Of a stretch of DNA of 64,000 bases, positions 42,506 through 54,025 are shown one piece after another. Each line of letters opens with the position of its first letter. The first letter of the stretch is position 1. The translations under genes were made by a program, and so were the position numbers. The DNA is taken from the NCBI GenBank assembly GCA_002049455.2, contig KV918999.1:1-64000 (forward strand), written 5' to 3'. This DNA is from Porphyra umbilicalis (lineage: Eukaryota > Rhodophyta > Bangiophyceae > Bangiales > Bangiaceae). The notes below the pieces were generated by a model that saw nothing but the letters and a program-made list of their open reading frames with translations, did no database searches and was not told the origin of the DNA.

Positions 42506-45500
42506 ATGACCACTCCGTCTGCCATGGGCGTCTCCTTTTGCCCCGCCACCCGCGTGTTTCGCCTCCAAACCCGCTCGACGGTGTACGTCATGCGCATCTC
42601 TGACGCGCGCGGCATGGAGCACCTGTACTATGGGCCGTCGCTCGGCACGGAAGACGACTTGACGTACCTCGCCTCGGCCAATGTCGGGCAACCACTGGAC
42701 GCGCAGTGGCGTGCGCCGCTGCTGACACCCGCGGGCGCCGCGTCGGCGGCGGCGCTCGACGGCCTCCGCGGGCGTTTCCCGTCAGTGACGGGCGCTGCTA
42801 CCGGCGGCGGGCAGCGGGTGCTCGATGGGGAGCGGCACCCGCTGGACGCGGCAGCGACGGCGGCGCTGCCGGTTTTCCCCCCGGCGACCGTCACCGTTGC
42901 CTCGTCGTCGTCCTCGTCGTCGGGGGCGTCTTCCCCGTCGGGCTCCTCCCAGGGCTCCTCAGACAGCCTGTTGGCGGCTGTCGACGGGGTGCCGGGCTCC
43001 CTACCGTCGGTGGGCGGTTCGGCCGGTCTCGGTCTCAGCGGCAGCTTCACCGACGGCACGAGCTTCCTTGACGCTCTCGACGGGCCGCCGCGGGTGGGCG
43101 GCGGGGCGTGGCCTGCCGGCGCTGCCAGCAGTGTCTCGCCGGCAGCTGCGGGCGGTGATCGGGACAGCCCGCCGTCGGTGGTTTCAGAGGTGACCCTCCC
43201 GACGAGCTGTGCAGAGGAGGGCGTGGCGGACTGGGACCTCCTGCGCGCCAAGGGCGTCACGGCGACGGCGACCGCCACCGCCGCTGCCGCCGCAGCACGC
43301 ACGCACGCCCTTTCTCCGTTGGACGGCGGCGTCGAGGCGACGGTCGTCGACCGCTTTTCCGCGACCAACTGGGCGGAGCTCGACCCCAGCCGGGTCGGCA
43401 ACAACTCGCGGCTGTTTGAGTTTGGCTCGTGCGGCACGGGCGACTATAGGTCGCCGTCGCTCGGCGTGCTCTTTGCCGACGGCTCGTCGTCGGTCGCGCT
43501 CGAGTACGTCTCCCACCGGGTTGTCGCCGGCAAGGCGCTGCGGGAGGATGCGTCGGGCGCTGCCCTTCCCGCCGTCTATGTCGACAGCCCTGACGAGGCG
43601 ACGACGCTGACGTTGGAGCTCGCCGACCCCGACACGGGCCTGGTCGTGGAACTCCACTACGCAGTCATGCACGAGTACGACATCATCACGCGGTGGACGA
43701 CGGTGCGCAATCACACCCTCCAGCCGGTCGTCCTGGAGCGGCTGTCATCGGCCATGATGGACATGGAGGCGGCGCCGTCACGGCACCTCACCTCCCTCGG
43801 CGGCACCTGGGGCCGCGAGCGCCAAGTCATGGTGCGCAAGCTCCTCCAAGGCACCTCCTCGTTTGGCTCGACGCGCGGCGGCTCGTCTCATCAACACTCC
43901 CCCTTCCTGGCCGTCTCGTCGGGCGGCGCGCCCGCCGAGGAGACGGGCGACGTCGTCGCCATGACGCTCGTCTACTCGGGCAACTTTGAGGCAAACGCCG
44001 AGGTCAATGAGCAAGGCCGCGTGCGGGTGAGCATGGGGGTCCACCCCGAGGGCTTTCGGTGGACACTCCCTCGTGGCGGGCTCTTTGCGTCGCCCGAGGT
44101 GCTGCTGACAGCGTCGGATGCAGGCACTGGCACCGTTTCGCGGCGGCTCCACCGGCTGATCCGAGAGCGCCTGACGCCCCGCCAGTGGCGGTCGGCGCCG
44201 CGGCCGGTGCTCCTCAACACGTGGGAGGCCAACTACTTTGACGTGTCCCACACGGGCGTCATGGAGATTGCGCAGGCGGCGGTCGATCAGCGGCTGGGCG
44301 TTGACACGGTCGTGCTGGACGATGGGTGGTTTTCGCGTGTCGGGCGCCCCGACGCCAAGTCGGGACTGGGTGACTGGTTTCCCAACAAGGACAAGGTACG
44401 ATTTGCGGTGCGCGCCTGAAGAGCGAATGGTGTGTGGGTGCCGAGTGGTGGGGCGGGTGCCTTGGCCCGCCTGTTCTGTTTTGTCTGTCCGCTTGGGGAA
44501 CTGACTAACCGTCGTCCGTGCTGCACCTCTAACTGCTGCTTTGTCGTGTTCTTTGCCTGGGCTGTATGCGACGGTCGGGATGTGTTCTCTCTCCTCCCTT
44601 TTCCTTGCATCTGTTGTTTGCTTGTCGCCGACAATGTTGCCCTGTCCCTCTTGTTTGTCGTTTCGCGTGTACATCGGCCCGCCTGTGTCTCCCCTTTTGT
44701 CCTGCCCTATGTTGTGTCCTGTCCTGTCCTGTTCTTCCCTTGTCCTCTTCGACCCATGCTCATGTTCGGACTGGCTGCCCCCGCCCGCCGCACCCGTCAC
44801 CGCAAACGCGATCCTGCACTTGACTATCCCCAACTTCGGCCTCTTCTCACCCCTCTCTTCCCCTCACAGCTTCCGAAGGGGGTCAGCGGCCTCGCCGCGG
44901 AGATGCGGGCGATTGGCATGAATTTGGGTCTTTGGGTGGAGCCCGAGGCCGTCAGCCCCAACAGCGACCTCTTCCGCGACCACCCCGACTGGGTGCTGCG
45001 CATCCCCGGCCGCGCTGCGTCCGTCCTTGCGCGCTACCAGATGGTCCTCGACTTGTCCCGCGCCGACGTACGTGACTATCTCTTTGAACGCTTGTCGGCG
45101 CTGTTTGGCTCGGGCATCACGTACGTCAAATGGGACTTCAACCGGTGGATTGCGCCCGCCTACTCGGCCGCCCTGTTGCCCGTCGAACAGGGCACCGTCT
45201 CGCACAAGTACATTTGCGGCGTCTATTCGCTGCTCGGCCGCCTCACAGCGGCGTACCCGGCTGTGCTCGTCGAAGCGTGTGCGGCGGGCGGTGGGCGGTT
45301 TGACTGTGGCATGCTCGCCTACTGCCCGCAAGTGTGGACGTCGGACAACACGGACGCGGCGTCTCGCGTGCGCATCCAGTGGGGCACCTCGGTCGCCTAT
45401 CCGCCGTCGGCCATTGCGTGCCACGTGTCGGATAGTCCCAACCACCAAACCCTTCGCGCCGTCTCCTTCAAGACTCGCGCCTCCGTGGCGCTCTTTGGCG

Positions 45501-46045
45501 TCTACGGGATGGAGCAGGACGTGCGTTTGATGAGCGTCGACGAGGCGGCTGCCGCGCGGCGGTACAATCTACTCGCCGTCCGCCTAGGGCCGCTCATCCA
45601 CCACGGCGACCTGTACCGCCTGTGGTCGCCCTTTGCCAAGGGGGAGGACGGCACGGGTGCGGCCGCGTGGATGACGGTGGCGCCCGACCGCTCCGCAGCG
45701 CTCGTCACCGTCGTGTCACTCGCGCGAGAGGTCGGGTCGGTCATGCCCCGCCTGTGCCTCCGCGGCTTGCAGCCCGACGCCCTCTACCTCGTCGAAGAGA
45801 TTGTCGGCGGGGACCAGTTGCGGGATTTGGCGACGGGCAAGGTCGTTGCCGGAAGCGGACCGTCGGTGTTTCAGTTCACCGACCGCGCGTCGGGGTTGGC
45901 TCGAGTAGCCGTGCGGGGGCTGACGCTGATGAAGGCGGGGCTGCCGCTGCGTATGGAGTTTGACAACGATGCTGTGATGTTCCACCTGAGCAGGCAGCAG
46001 ATGCCAGCGGTGGCGGGGGCGGTGGTGGGCGCGCCGGTGGCGTAA
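42506..46045 (+). CDS. Alpha-galactosidase, glycoside hydrolase family 36
   Basis: GH36 enzymes hydrolyse terminal alpha-D-galactose with retention of configuration. Exon 1 is 42506-44395 and exon 2 is 44870-46045, with a 474-bp phase-0 GT-AG intron, giving 1,021 residues. The N-terminal beta-rich domain starts near residue 7 and is split by a Ser/Ala/Gly-rich insert at about residues 90-270, which explains the excess over the usual ~730 residues. Family signatures follow in order: NNSRLFEFGSCGTGDYRSPS, VLLNTWEANYFDVS, DTVVLDDGWF at the exon 1 end, and GLWVEPEAV, YVKWDFNRW and WTSDNTDAASR in exon 2. The nucleophile is Asp719 and the acid/base Asp792, by family analogy. No signal peptide is evident, so the enzyme is probably intracellular. 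In red algae the natural substrate could be floridoside, which is inference. The frame is uninterrupted. Confidence 0.96.
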
Positions 46046-47362
46046 GCACGCCCCCGTGGGGAGGGATCTATGTCTTGTGGACGGGTGCGAGTGCGGCTGG
46101 CGTGGGGGACGGACTCGCCCCTGCAATGTCGGCAGGGTGGCGCGAGTCTGCGTCGAGCGCGTGCGGTGAGCGTCCTCGATGGAGCCACGCTGACTCCCCT
46201 CTTGTGGTGGCCCTGTGTGCGGTGCGGCGCCGACGTGTCGACTATGGTGTTGCGCGCGCTTTGCCGCTGCCTGCTTGGCCGCTCTCTCTACCAACCGTGC
46301 CGGTTGCGTGTCGGCTTCCCCATTGTTGCTGCTGATGCCGGTGGTCTATGTAGCATCCCCGCGCGGTCGCCATCGCGAACTTTGTTGTATGGTGTGTAAC
46401 TCTAGACGCGCCACACGCGGTGGCGGCGCTGACCTTGTGTTGTTCCGCCTGTTTTGTCGCCATCTGTATGGCTCTGTTTCCCTTTAGCATTCTTAGTGCT
46501 CCTGTATATAGGACTTCCTCTTTGTGCTTCCCCCCGTGTGTCCCTGTCGCCACCCCTACGCGTGGGCAAACGTCACGACAGTCGTTGGACCAACTGCTGT
46601 AGGTGTACTGCTGGCCTGCTGGGCAACAGGCAAACAAACGACCATCTGTCACGCCCAGTTCCGAGATGCGACTTGGGCTTTCCGAGTACGTAGGAGCTGT
46701 CCATTGGCCACGGATGAAACTCCGTTCTACTGGCTGTTGGATTTGGTGTCATGGGACACTCGTCAAAGCCTGCTTGATTTGCTGCAGACCCTAAAGTTTA
46801 GCTGGCATCGCCCACCTGTGTGTTTTCTGATTTGAAAGCCGATCTTTCTCGCCCGATGCCCATCAACTGCATCAGAGACCTGTTTCGATGCAGTCTCTGA
46901 TGCGCATCAAAGGTTCGATCCTGGCCATCGTTTCGATGCACGACGACAGGCGACCGCCGATGCGGGAACTTGGAAGACGTGGGTGGGCTTGACAGCTCAA
47001 TAAGACTTCCATGGTATTGTGATGGCAAGAGCGAGGAGTGAGAAACCCCAGAGCTGATGGTGACCGCGTTTACAAAAAACTGAGGCTTCCACAAATTCTC
47101 ACACTGCCTTATTGCACAACTTCAATTAAGTATCACAGTGCGATAGGCAATTGGTTTCGTGTTTTTTCTTGGCACGACCGCCGCGGCGGCGGCGTTCGAG
47201 CCGGGGGGTGGACGCCGCACCCTGTTGCGCCGACCTCCTCTGTCCCCCTGACGCCCACCTCTCACCCGAGACACGCGCTTCCTTGTCCCCCTTCCTCTCC
47301 TCCATCCGGTCTGTTTCATTCAACCCCCCCACCCACCTCCCCCTCGCGCTCTCCTTGGCACC
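46046..47362. other. Intergenic region between alpha-galactosidase and UTP14
   Basis: Composition is balanced for this genome. GCATCAGAGAC (46869-46879) and its complement GTCTCTGATGC (46893-46903) form an 11-bp stem with a 13-base loop. The last 200 bp are C/T-rich, as expected of a 5' leader. No gene was recognised. Confidence 0.55.
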
Positions 47363-47920
47363 ATGGCGCGCCACCGCCGGCGCGGCGTGGCGCCCGACGC
47401 GGCCGCCCCGCCGACCGCCCCGGCGCCCGACGACAGCGACGGCAGCGCCGACAGCGGCGGCGGCGCCTCCTCCTCCGAGGACGATGCGGTCGTGCCGGCC
47501 GCGGCCGGCAGCGCGGCCACCTCCTCGGACAGCGACGGCAACTCCGGCGGCGGGTCGGCGTCGTCGTCGTCGTCAGACGGGGACGGCAGCGACGGGGGCG
47601 GCGGCGCGTCTGCATCGTCTGACAATGACGACGACGGCGGCGACTTTTTCTCAGACGACACGGACGATGAGGCGGGGGGCCTCGACGCGGCCGCGCTGGC
47701 GGCCATCACCAAGGCCGCCACGGGGCGGACCATCGTCCCCGCCCACCCGGGTGCGGCGGGCGGCGGCGACGGCGGTGCCGCCGCCGGTGCGCGGCCGCCC
47801 GTCGAGGCGGGCGTCGGCGTGGAGGGCGCCCTCAACGTGGCCACCGCGAGCCGCCGCGGGGGGTTGGGCGACCGCGCGACGCTGCGGCTCGAGGATATGC
47901 TGCCGAGCCTCGGCGGCGGC

Positions 47921-47958
<38 letters not shown>

Positions 47959-48973
47959 CGGCGGGCGGGACGGGGCGCCCGCCACCGACCGGGGTGGCAA
48001 GGGTGGCGCCCCCCCCCCCCCCGCCCCCCCCCTCCCGCCCGGGGTGACCCCCCAGTCGGCGCGGGAGCTCCGCAAAAAGCTCTCCTCGGCCGCCGCGGCG
48101 GTGGCGCTCCCCCCCCCCCTCGCCGCCGCCGCGGCGGGGCGGCTGGAGCGCTCCGCCGCCTACGCGTCGGCGGCGGTGGCCGTGTCGGATTGGCAGCCGA
48201 TGGTCAAGGCCAACCGCGAGCGCCGCACGCTGACGCTGCCGCAGCACGCGCCGTCGGCGGCCGGCGGCGGCGCGGGCGGTGTGTCAACGACCGCCCTCGC
48301 GCGGCGGCCGCTGTCGGCGTCGGGGGGGGGCGCCCTCGAAGCGGAAATCGACGCGCTGCTCTCCGCATCGGGCGTCGGCGACGGCTCGTCGGCGGCGGCG
48401 GCGGTGGCGGCCGAAGACGATGCGCTCGGCGCCGCGTCGGTGACCGCCGCGGATGTGGAGGCGCGGCGCGGGGAGTTGGCCAAAATGCGGTCCCTCCTCT
48501 TCCATTATGAGCGCAAGATGAAGCGGATGAAAAAGATCAAGTCGCGCCGCTACCGCCGCGCGCTCAAGCGCGAAAAGGAGGCGGTGGGGGGGGGGGGGGC
48601 GTCGACTCGGATGAAGGGGGGAGCGGCGGCGGGGCGGCGGCGGCGGAGCTCGCCGAACGCCGCCGCGTTGAGGAGCGGATGAACCTCCGCCACAAAAACA
48701 CGTCCGCGTGGGTGCGCCGGCAGCTGCAGCGCAAGGAGGGCGCCCGCAACGAGAGCGTGCGCGCGGCCATTGACGAGCAGCTGCGGCTCGGGCGGGAGTT
48801 GCGCCACAAGGCCGCCCACACGGTGCGCCTCGGGCGGGCGGCGGGCGCCCGCCGCGGCGGCGACGACGAGGGGGGGGACGACCCCGACGGGGCCACCGCC
48901 AGCAGCGGCAGCGACAGCAGCGCCGACGAGGCGGGCGACGCGGCGCGGGAGGCGGCGCTCACCGCCGCCATCC

Positions 48974-49007
<34 letters not shown>

Positions 49008-50633
49008 GTCGGCCGGGGGTGGGGCGGGTGGCGCCGCGGCGGCGCCGGTAAAGGGCCTCCTCGGCTTGGCGTTTATGCAGCAGGCCATCCAGCGGCGGGC
49101 GGAGAATGCGCGGGAGCTGCTCGCCGAGATGGACCGCGACGCGCGGGGGGGGGGGGGGGGGGGGCGGGGGGGGACCCGTCAGACGAGGAGGGGGGGGACG
49201 CCCGGGCGCTGCCGCGCGCACGACCTACGCGGGCGCGGGGCGTGGCGGCGGGGCGGCGTCCAAGCGCAAGCGCGGCGCCCCGGCCGCTGCCGGCGACGGC
49301 GGCGGGGACGCGGCCGCCGCCGCCGGCAGCGGCGGCGGCAGCGACGGCAGCGACGGCGACGGGGACCCCGACGATGAGGTGGCCGCGACGCGCCGCCGCG
49401 TCGCTGCCGCGGCCGTGGCGCGCGCGGCCGCCGCCGCCGAGGCGTCGGGCGCCGCGGCGGCGGCGGCGGCGGCCAACGCGGCGGCGGCCGCCGAGGCGGT
49501 GGCCGACGCGGTCGCCGTCGACTTGCCGGCGGCGGCGGCGGCGGCGGCGGCCGGGGGGGCGGGGGGGGGGATGCGCGCGGCAAACGCCGCCGCCGCAGCG
49601 TTGCGGCGGGCGGGGCGCCGGCTGAGGATGGTGCGCCCGCACTGTCGGCGGCGGCGGCGGCGCCCGCGCGCAACATCAACCCGTGGCTGGTGCCGCTCGG
49701 TGGGGCAGAGGCCGACGCGGGTAGTGACGACGACGCTGCCGCCGAGTGGCCTGTTGCCGCCGCCCTCGCAGCGGCCGCGCCGGCCGGCAAGACGGGCAAG
49801 GCGGGCGCGACCGCGCCGGCGGCGCGGACCGCCAAGCGCCCGGCGGTCACGGTGGCGCCCGCCGCGGGTGCCGGCGACGGCGATGGGGCCACTGCCCCCC
49901 CCCCAAGCGTCCCCGCCCCGCCGACGGCGGCGGCGTCGCCGGCGGCGACGACGACGACGACGACGACGATGACGACGCGGCGCGCGCGCGCATGGCCGCC
50001 GTCGCCGCCGCCTTTGCCGGCGCCGGCGGCGCGTCCGCGTCTGACTTTGCGGCGACCAAAGCGGCGACCGTTGACGCGGAGCTGCCGCCCGACGCGCGCC
50101 CGTCGGCGGTGCCGGCCACCCTCCCCGGCTGGGGCGCGTGGGACGGCGCCGGCGTCACGCGGCGGCGGCCGCGCACGGAATCCCCCTTTGCGGTGCGCGC
50201 GCGGGAGCGGCTGGCGGCGGCGCGCGCCGCCGCCGCCGCGGCGCGCGCCGACGCGGGCCCCCGCCGGTCGCACGTGATCCTCTCTGAGCGCCGCGCGGCG
50301 CGCGGGGCCACGGCGCTGACGCTGGCGGCGGTGCCGCACCCGTACCGCACGGCGGAGCAGTGGGCGGCGGCGACGGCGGTGCCGCTCGCGGCGGAGCGGC
50401 TGACGCCGGGCGTGCTGGCCGCGACCACGGCGCCGCGGCTGCGCGTGCGGGCGGGGGCGGTGCTGCCGCCGGCGCGCTTTGCGTCGGCCGCCTCGCGGTC
50501 GGCGGCGGCGGCGGCAATGGCCGAGGAGATGGGCGGCCGCCCGCGGCCGTCGGTGGGGGCCGCCATTTGGGCGCGCGCCAAGCGGTCGCGCACGCGCGAC
50601 GCGGCGCGCAAGCCGCTCGAGCACCAGCAGTGA
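47363..50633 (+). CDS. UTP14: U3 small nucleolar RNA-associated protein 14 (UTP14), frame interrupted at G/C runs
   Basis: UTP14 is a nucleolar component of the small-subunit processome needed for 18S rRNA maturation and is normally essential. The start is ATG at 47363 (MARHRRRG). An acidic Ser/Asp-rich N terminus is followed by RMKKIKSRRYRRALKREK-type basic sequence, then RMNLRHKNTSAWVRRQLQ, then LGLAFMQQAIQRRAENAREL, the family's INPWLV box (near 49680), LPGWGAWDGAG, SHVILSERRAARG and VPHPYRTAEQW before the stop at 50633. These blocks lie in order on one strand but in different frames. The changes fall at about 48588-48598, 49147-49198 (probably two), 49549-49569 and 49899-49907, all G or C homopolymers. 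For an essential gene, assembly indels are the likeliest cause. The usual length is 770-900 residues; here about 1,090, through Ala/Gly inserts. Confidence 0.92.
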
Positions 50634-52673
50634 GGGGGGGGGGGGCTGGTGGGCGCCTGGGGAGGGACGCGGGGGGGGGGGGGGGTGCCGGGGAGGGTGC
50701 TCGGGAGGGTGAAAAAACCAGTTCCCGTTCGAGCCCCCAGATGTAGTGCACTCATCGATTTTGGACCACCCTTTCCAGCCTCTGGGCTGCTATGTGTTCG
50801 AGTCTATGTCAAACGTCAGGTGCCCCAATCGACGAATCACAGCTCGGATTGAGCAGACGTTGGTTCGCTTGAGATGCCCGCCCAAACTGCTCCGAACCCT
50901 GAGGAAGGCCCAAGCAGGGGCTCTGAGCTGGTCCAAACGGCACGCCGTGGCGCCCGCGTCCTGCCGTTGTGAGGACGTCCGCTGCATTCGCCAGTGTCTC
51001 TCAGGCGCCACCATGGCCCTTTCCCCTGCCTCTGCCACCACCCCCCCGACTGCCAGCCCCCCCCTCCCCTCTCCTACCTTTGTGTAACTCTGCCCTCTGC
51101 TTCGTTGTGTTTTCCTCGACGCCCCCCTCCCCATTCTTTGACGAGCCGCACCTTCCCTTCTCCTCTGATGTCTTTCCCCGTCCTCCCCCACCCCTCCCCC
51201 CCCCGGTCATGTTCAGCTGTTCTTTTCCTTTGTTTCTGTTTCTGTATGCATCCGATGGCTCCAGCGCAGACCTGACCACCGCACAGTTGATGTGTCCCCG
51301 CACTTCGACCCTCACCGCACCACCGCTTGGCCAATATTACATGTTCTGGTTGCTCACCCGTCCTTGTTAATATACCAGCACTTTCCCTTTCGTTCTGCTC
51401 AGTCCGCTAGCGGGCATCAAAGCGGACGGCGACCCGGTCGTCGCCGCCCACGAGCAGCCCTGGGCCGTCACAGCCGGCATCGGCGTCGACAGGTTTACCT
51501 ATAGCGATGCGACTTTCTCGACCTTACAAGCAAGCAGTTGAGTGTTAGAGCTGGAGTATTGAGATGCAGTCAACTACTCCGACAGGACGCGGCTACGTAT
51601 CGAAAAAGACCCCCACCACGCTCGTGCGCTGACGCCCCTCCCCATATGCTTGAAACAGGCTCGAACGGATGTGCCCTCAGACACAGGAAACGCCGATTTT
51701 GGGGACGCAGGCCTCGCCCGGAGCGGAGACTCGAACGGCGATTCATTATTGGCAGAAACAGGCTCGAACGAGAACTGGTTTTAGCATGTACGTGCTCGGG
51801 CGTGTCGTGACAATTACGCGCTGGACACACACCCACCGCGGTGGGGGCTGTGGCGGCGGTGCGTGGCAACGCGGCACCGTCCAGATCACTGCGCGCACCC
51901 GTCGCCTGTCACGCACGCGGGGCCCGGCCACTCCACGCAGGTGGCTGGGGCTCAAGCGGCGCGATTCGTTCTCGTCACTTGCGCGACGCGTACCAGTCAA
52001 GCTCCGTCGGTTCCTGCCGACGGACCGCAACGTAGTAATCGACACGGCGGAGAGAGCGGAATCGTCAGCCCGTGCCAAGCGCGGGGCGCCACACCGTTCG
52101 GCTGGTGGGCGCCGTGAGCCAGGCATCGTCAGTTTCTGATGCATTCCCCAACGAACGCCCAACGACCCTCTCGTTGCGACAACGACCCAACGAACCCGCC
52201 AATCTTTGGGGCTTGCTGGGGCAACGTACGTATACGAAGGCGCCGCGGTGGTGTGCCGCGCCGCGTCCGCCCAGCAACCACCACCGTGGCGCAGCCCCGT
52301 GACGGGGCTGCGCCAGGCGTGCTGACCCGCCGTGACGATGCCGCCGTGGCCTACGTAGCTCCGCCCGCAGCGTCTGCATGTGGTCTCAAGCGCACCCCTT
52401 GCCGCCGACCCCCGTGCGGCGCTCACGGTGCTGGCTGGCACGGGCCCTGCTCGCCGCGGGGGGGGTCGGCGCCGCAGCCCCCCACACTGGGGCGATGACA
52501 GACGAACGGGCGCGTGCCCGAGTGGGGCCCACCCGACCATTATTGTACAGCTGCGCGGTGCGTCATGCTCTTTTTCGATGGGTTGGGGAGAGGCTGCAAG
52601 GCCCATGCCGCACGGGTTAGGGTGTCGCGGCGGGGGGAGCGCCCGCGCCCGCCGCGCCGCCGCTATAAGAGGC
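50634..52673. other. Intergenic region between UTP14 and the LPMO-like gene
   Basis: It is mixed in composition, with C/T-rich DNA at 51000-51280. GAAACAGGCTCGAACG occurs twice, near 51653 and 51757. A possible exon-like piece after a TTCTGCTCAG acceptor at about 51407 encodes GIKADGDPVVAAHEQPW, but it loses its character within about 30 codons and I could not assign it. From 52200 the DNA is GC-rich. Confidence 0.45.
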
Positions 52674-52680
52674 CGCGCGG
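52674..52680 (+). promoter_or_regulatory. Possible TATA box of the LPMO-like gene
   Basis: TATAAGA stands alone in GC-rich DNA, 205 bp upstream of the ATG at 52885. Position and orientation fit a TATA box with a leader of about 170 bases. No other promoter element was seen, and the match could be chance. Confidence 0.35.
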
Positions 52681-52884
52681 GCGGCCACTGCAGGTGACGC
52701 GGCATTTCCCCATCGCAGCCACACGACCACACTCCGTCGACCGAGGCACACCACGCGGCGGGCTGCACCATCCCCCTCCCCGCTTGTTGCCGGTCAGCCC
52801 ACGACCCGCTTCCTGCTCCAGTGCCGCCACCGGAGCGAGCTCTGCCGCCACCGTCCAGCCCGCCCCCCGCCCCCCCCCCCTACG

Positions 52885-54025
52885 ATGATTCCGAGGCGGC
52901 CACTGGCGGCGGCCGCCCTGCTCGCCACCGCCGCCGCCGCCCTCCTCGCCGCCGCGAGCGTGCCCGCCCCCGCGGGCGCCCACTCGACGATCGCGTGGCC
53001 GACGCCGACGCACAAGTCTGACTGCTCCTTCATTCCCGGCCGCAAGATGAAGTGCCTCGGGCGCGGCCAAACGGCGTGCCCCCGCACGCAGCGCCCCGCC
53101 GAGGCGGGAAAGAACTGGCGGCAGCCGGCGGCCACGTGGGCGCGCGGCCAGCAGGTGACGCTGCGGTACAAGAAGAACAACCACGGGCCCGTCGGCTTTG
53201 TGCGCTGGTCCCTCGTGCCCGCCAAGCTCCACTACAGCAACGCCGCGCACACCAAGTTTGCGTTTTGGTGGAACTGCTGGGGGAGCGGCTTCCACGACTG
53301 CCGGGGGGACGAGTGCGGCACAGACGACAAGCGCAAGGCGTGGGCGTCGCAGGTGACCATCCCGACCTCGATACCCGACGGCAATTATGTGCTTGGCTTT
53401 GGTACGTTGGGGGAGGAAGGGGGGGGCCCCACGTGGGCGGCAGAGGCAACCAAAGCGGCCCGTCGGGGTGTGCCGCCGCCGCGGGACAGTGCCGCCTCCA
53501 CCGCCGGGGGTGCCGCACCTGCGGCGGCCGGCGGCTGCTTCAGGGCCATTGCGTACTGACGCCAATCCGTTTTCCCCCGCTGTGCTGCCACCTTTTTTTT
53601 TTTGTTCTCCTTGCTCCACGTGCCGCTCCTGCCTGCGTGTCCGCGCGCGTGCGTCTCTATCGGGTCCCCCCCCCCCCCCCCCCCCACGCGCAGTCTGGTA
53701 CGGCTTTGGCGGCGAAAACTTTGGCAAACTCCGCTTCCCCGCCTACTGGTCCTGCTCGATGGTGCGCATCCGGGGCGGCCACCAAACGGACACGTGGACG
53801 CCCCGCTTCGTGCCCGTCACGGGCCGCAAGGCGCCCAACCTCCGCGGCAGCCGCCAGCAGCAAGATACGCAGTGCCTCTCGGGCGTCGACCGCCTCGGCG
53901 TGTGCGACCGGGTGACGCCCGCGTGCAAGCAGCGGCGCGTCAAGTTTATGGTGCCGGCGCAGTTCCAGGGTGGCCGCCGCCCGCAGCCGCTGACCAAAAA
54001 GATGTACCTCGACGCCCGCTGTTAG
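52885..54025 (+). CDS. Secreted LPMO-like copper protein
   Basis: Lytic polysaccharide monooxygenases cleave polysaccharides oxidatively with a copper held by an N-terminal His brace. Exon 1 is 52885-53401 and exon 2 is 53694-54025, joined by a 292-bp phase-1 intron (GTACGT donor, CACGCGCAG acceptor); the product is 282 residues. Residues 1-32 form a signal peptide ending APAGA, so the mature chain starts at His33 (HSTIAWPTP), as the family requires. The second copper ligand is likely His100 in KKNNHGPVGF. The core continues with RWSLVP, FAFWWNCWGSGFHDC, IPDGNYVLGF and FPAYWSCSMVRI, the last holding a Tyr that may lie near the metal. Paired Cys fit an extracellular protein. I cannot assign the AA family; an AA15/AA17-like relative is possible, and the substrate might be a cell-wall polysaccharide. 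Confidence 0.78.

Noticed and set aside
43778-44833. 351-codon minus-strand frame opposite the alpha-galactosidase gene
   Set aside because: It overlaps the GH36 signatures on the plus strand and the intron and has no domain of its own.
51746-52771. 341-codon minus-strand frame upstream of the LPMO-like gene
   Set aside because: No domain or motif, mixed Arg/Pro/Ser composition, and it overlaps the probable promoter of the LPMO-like gene.
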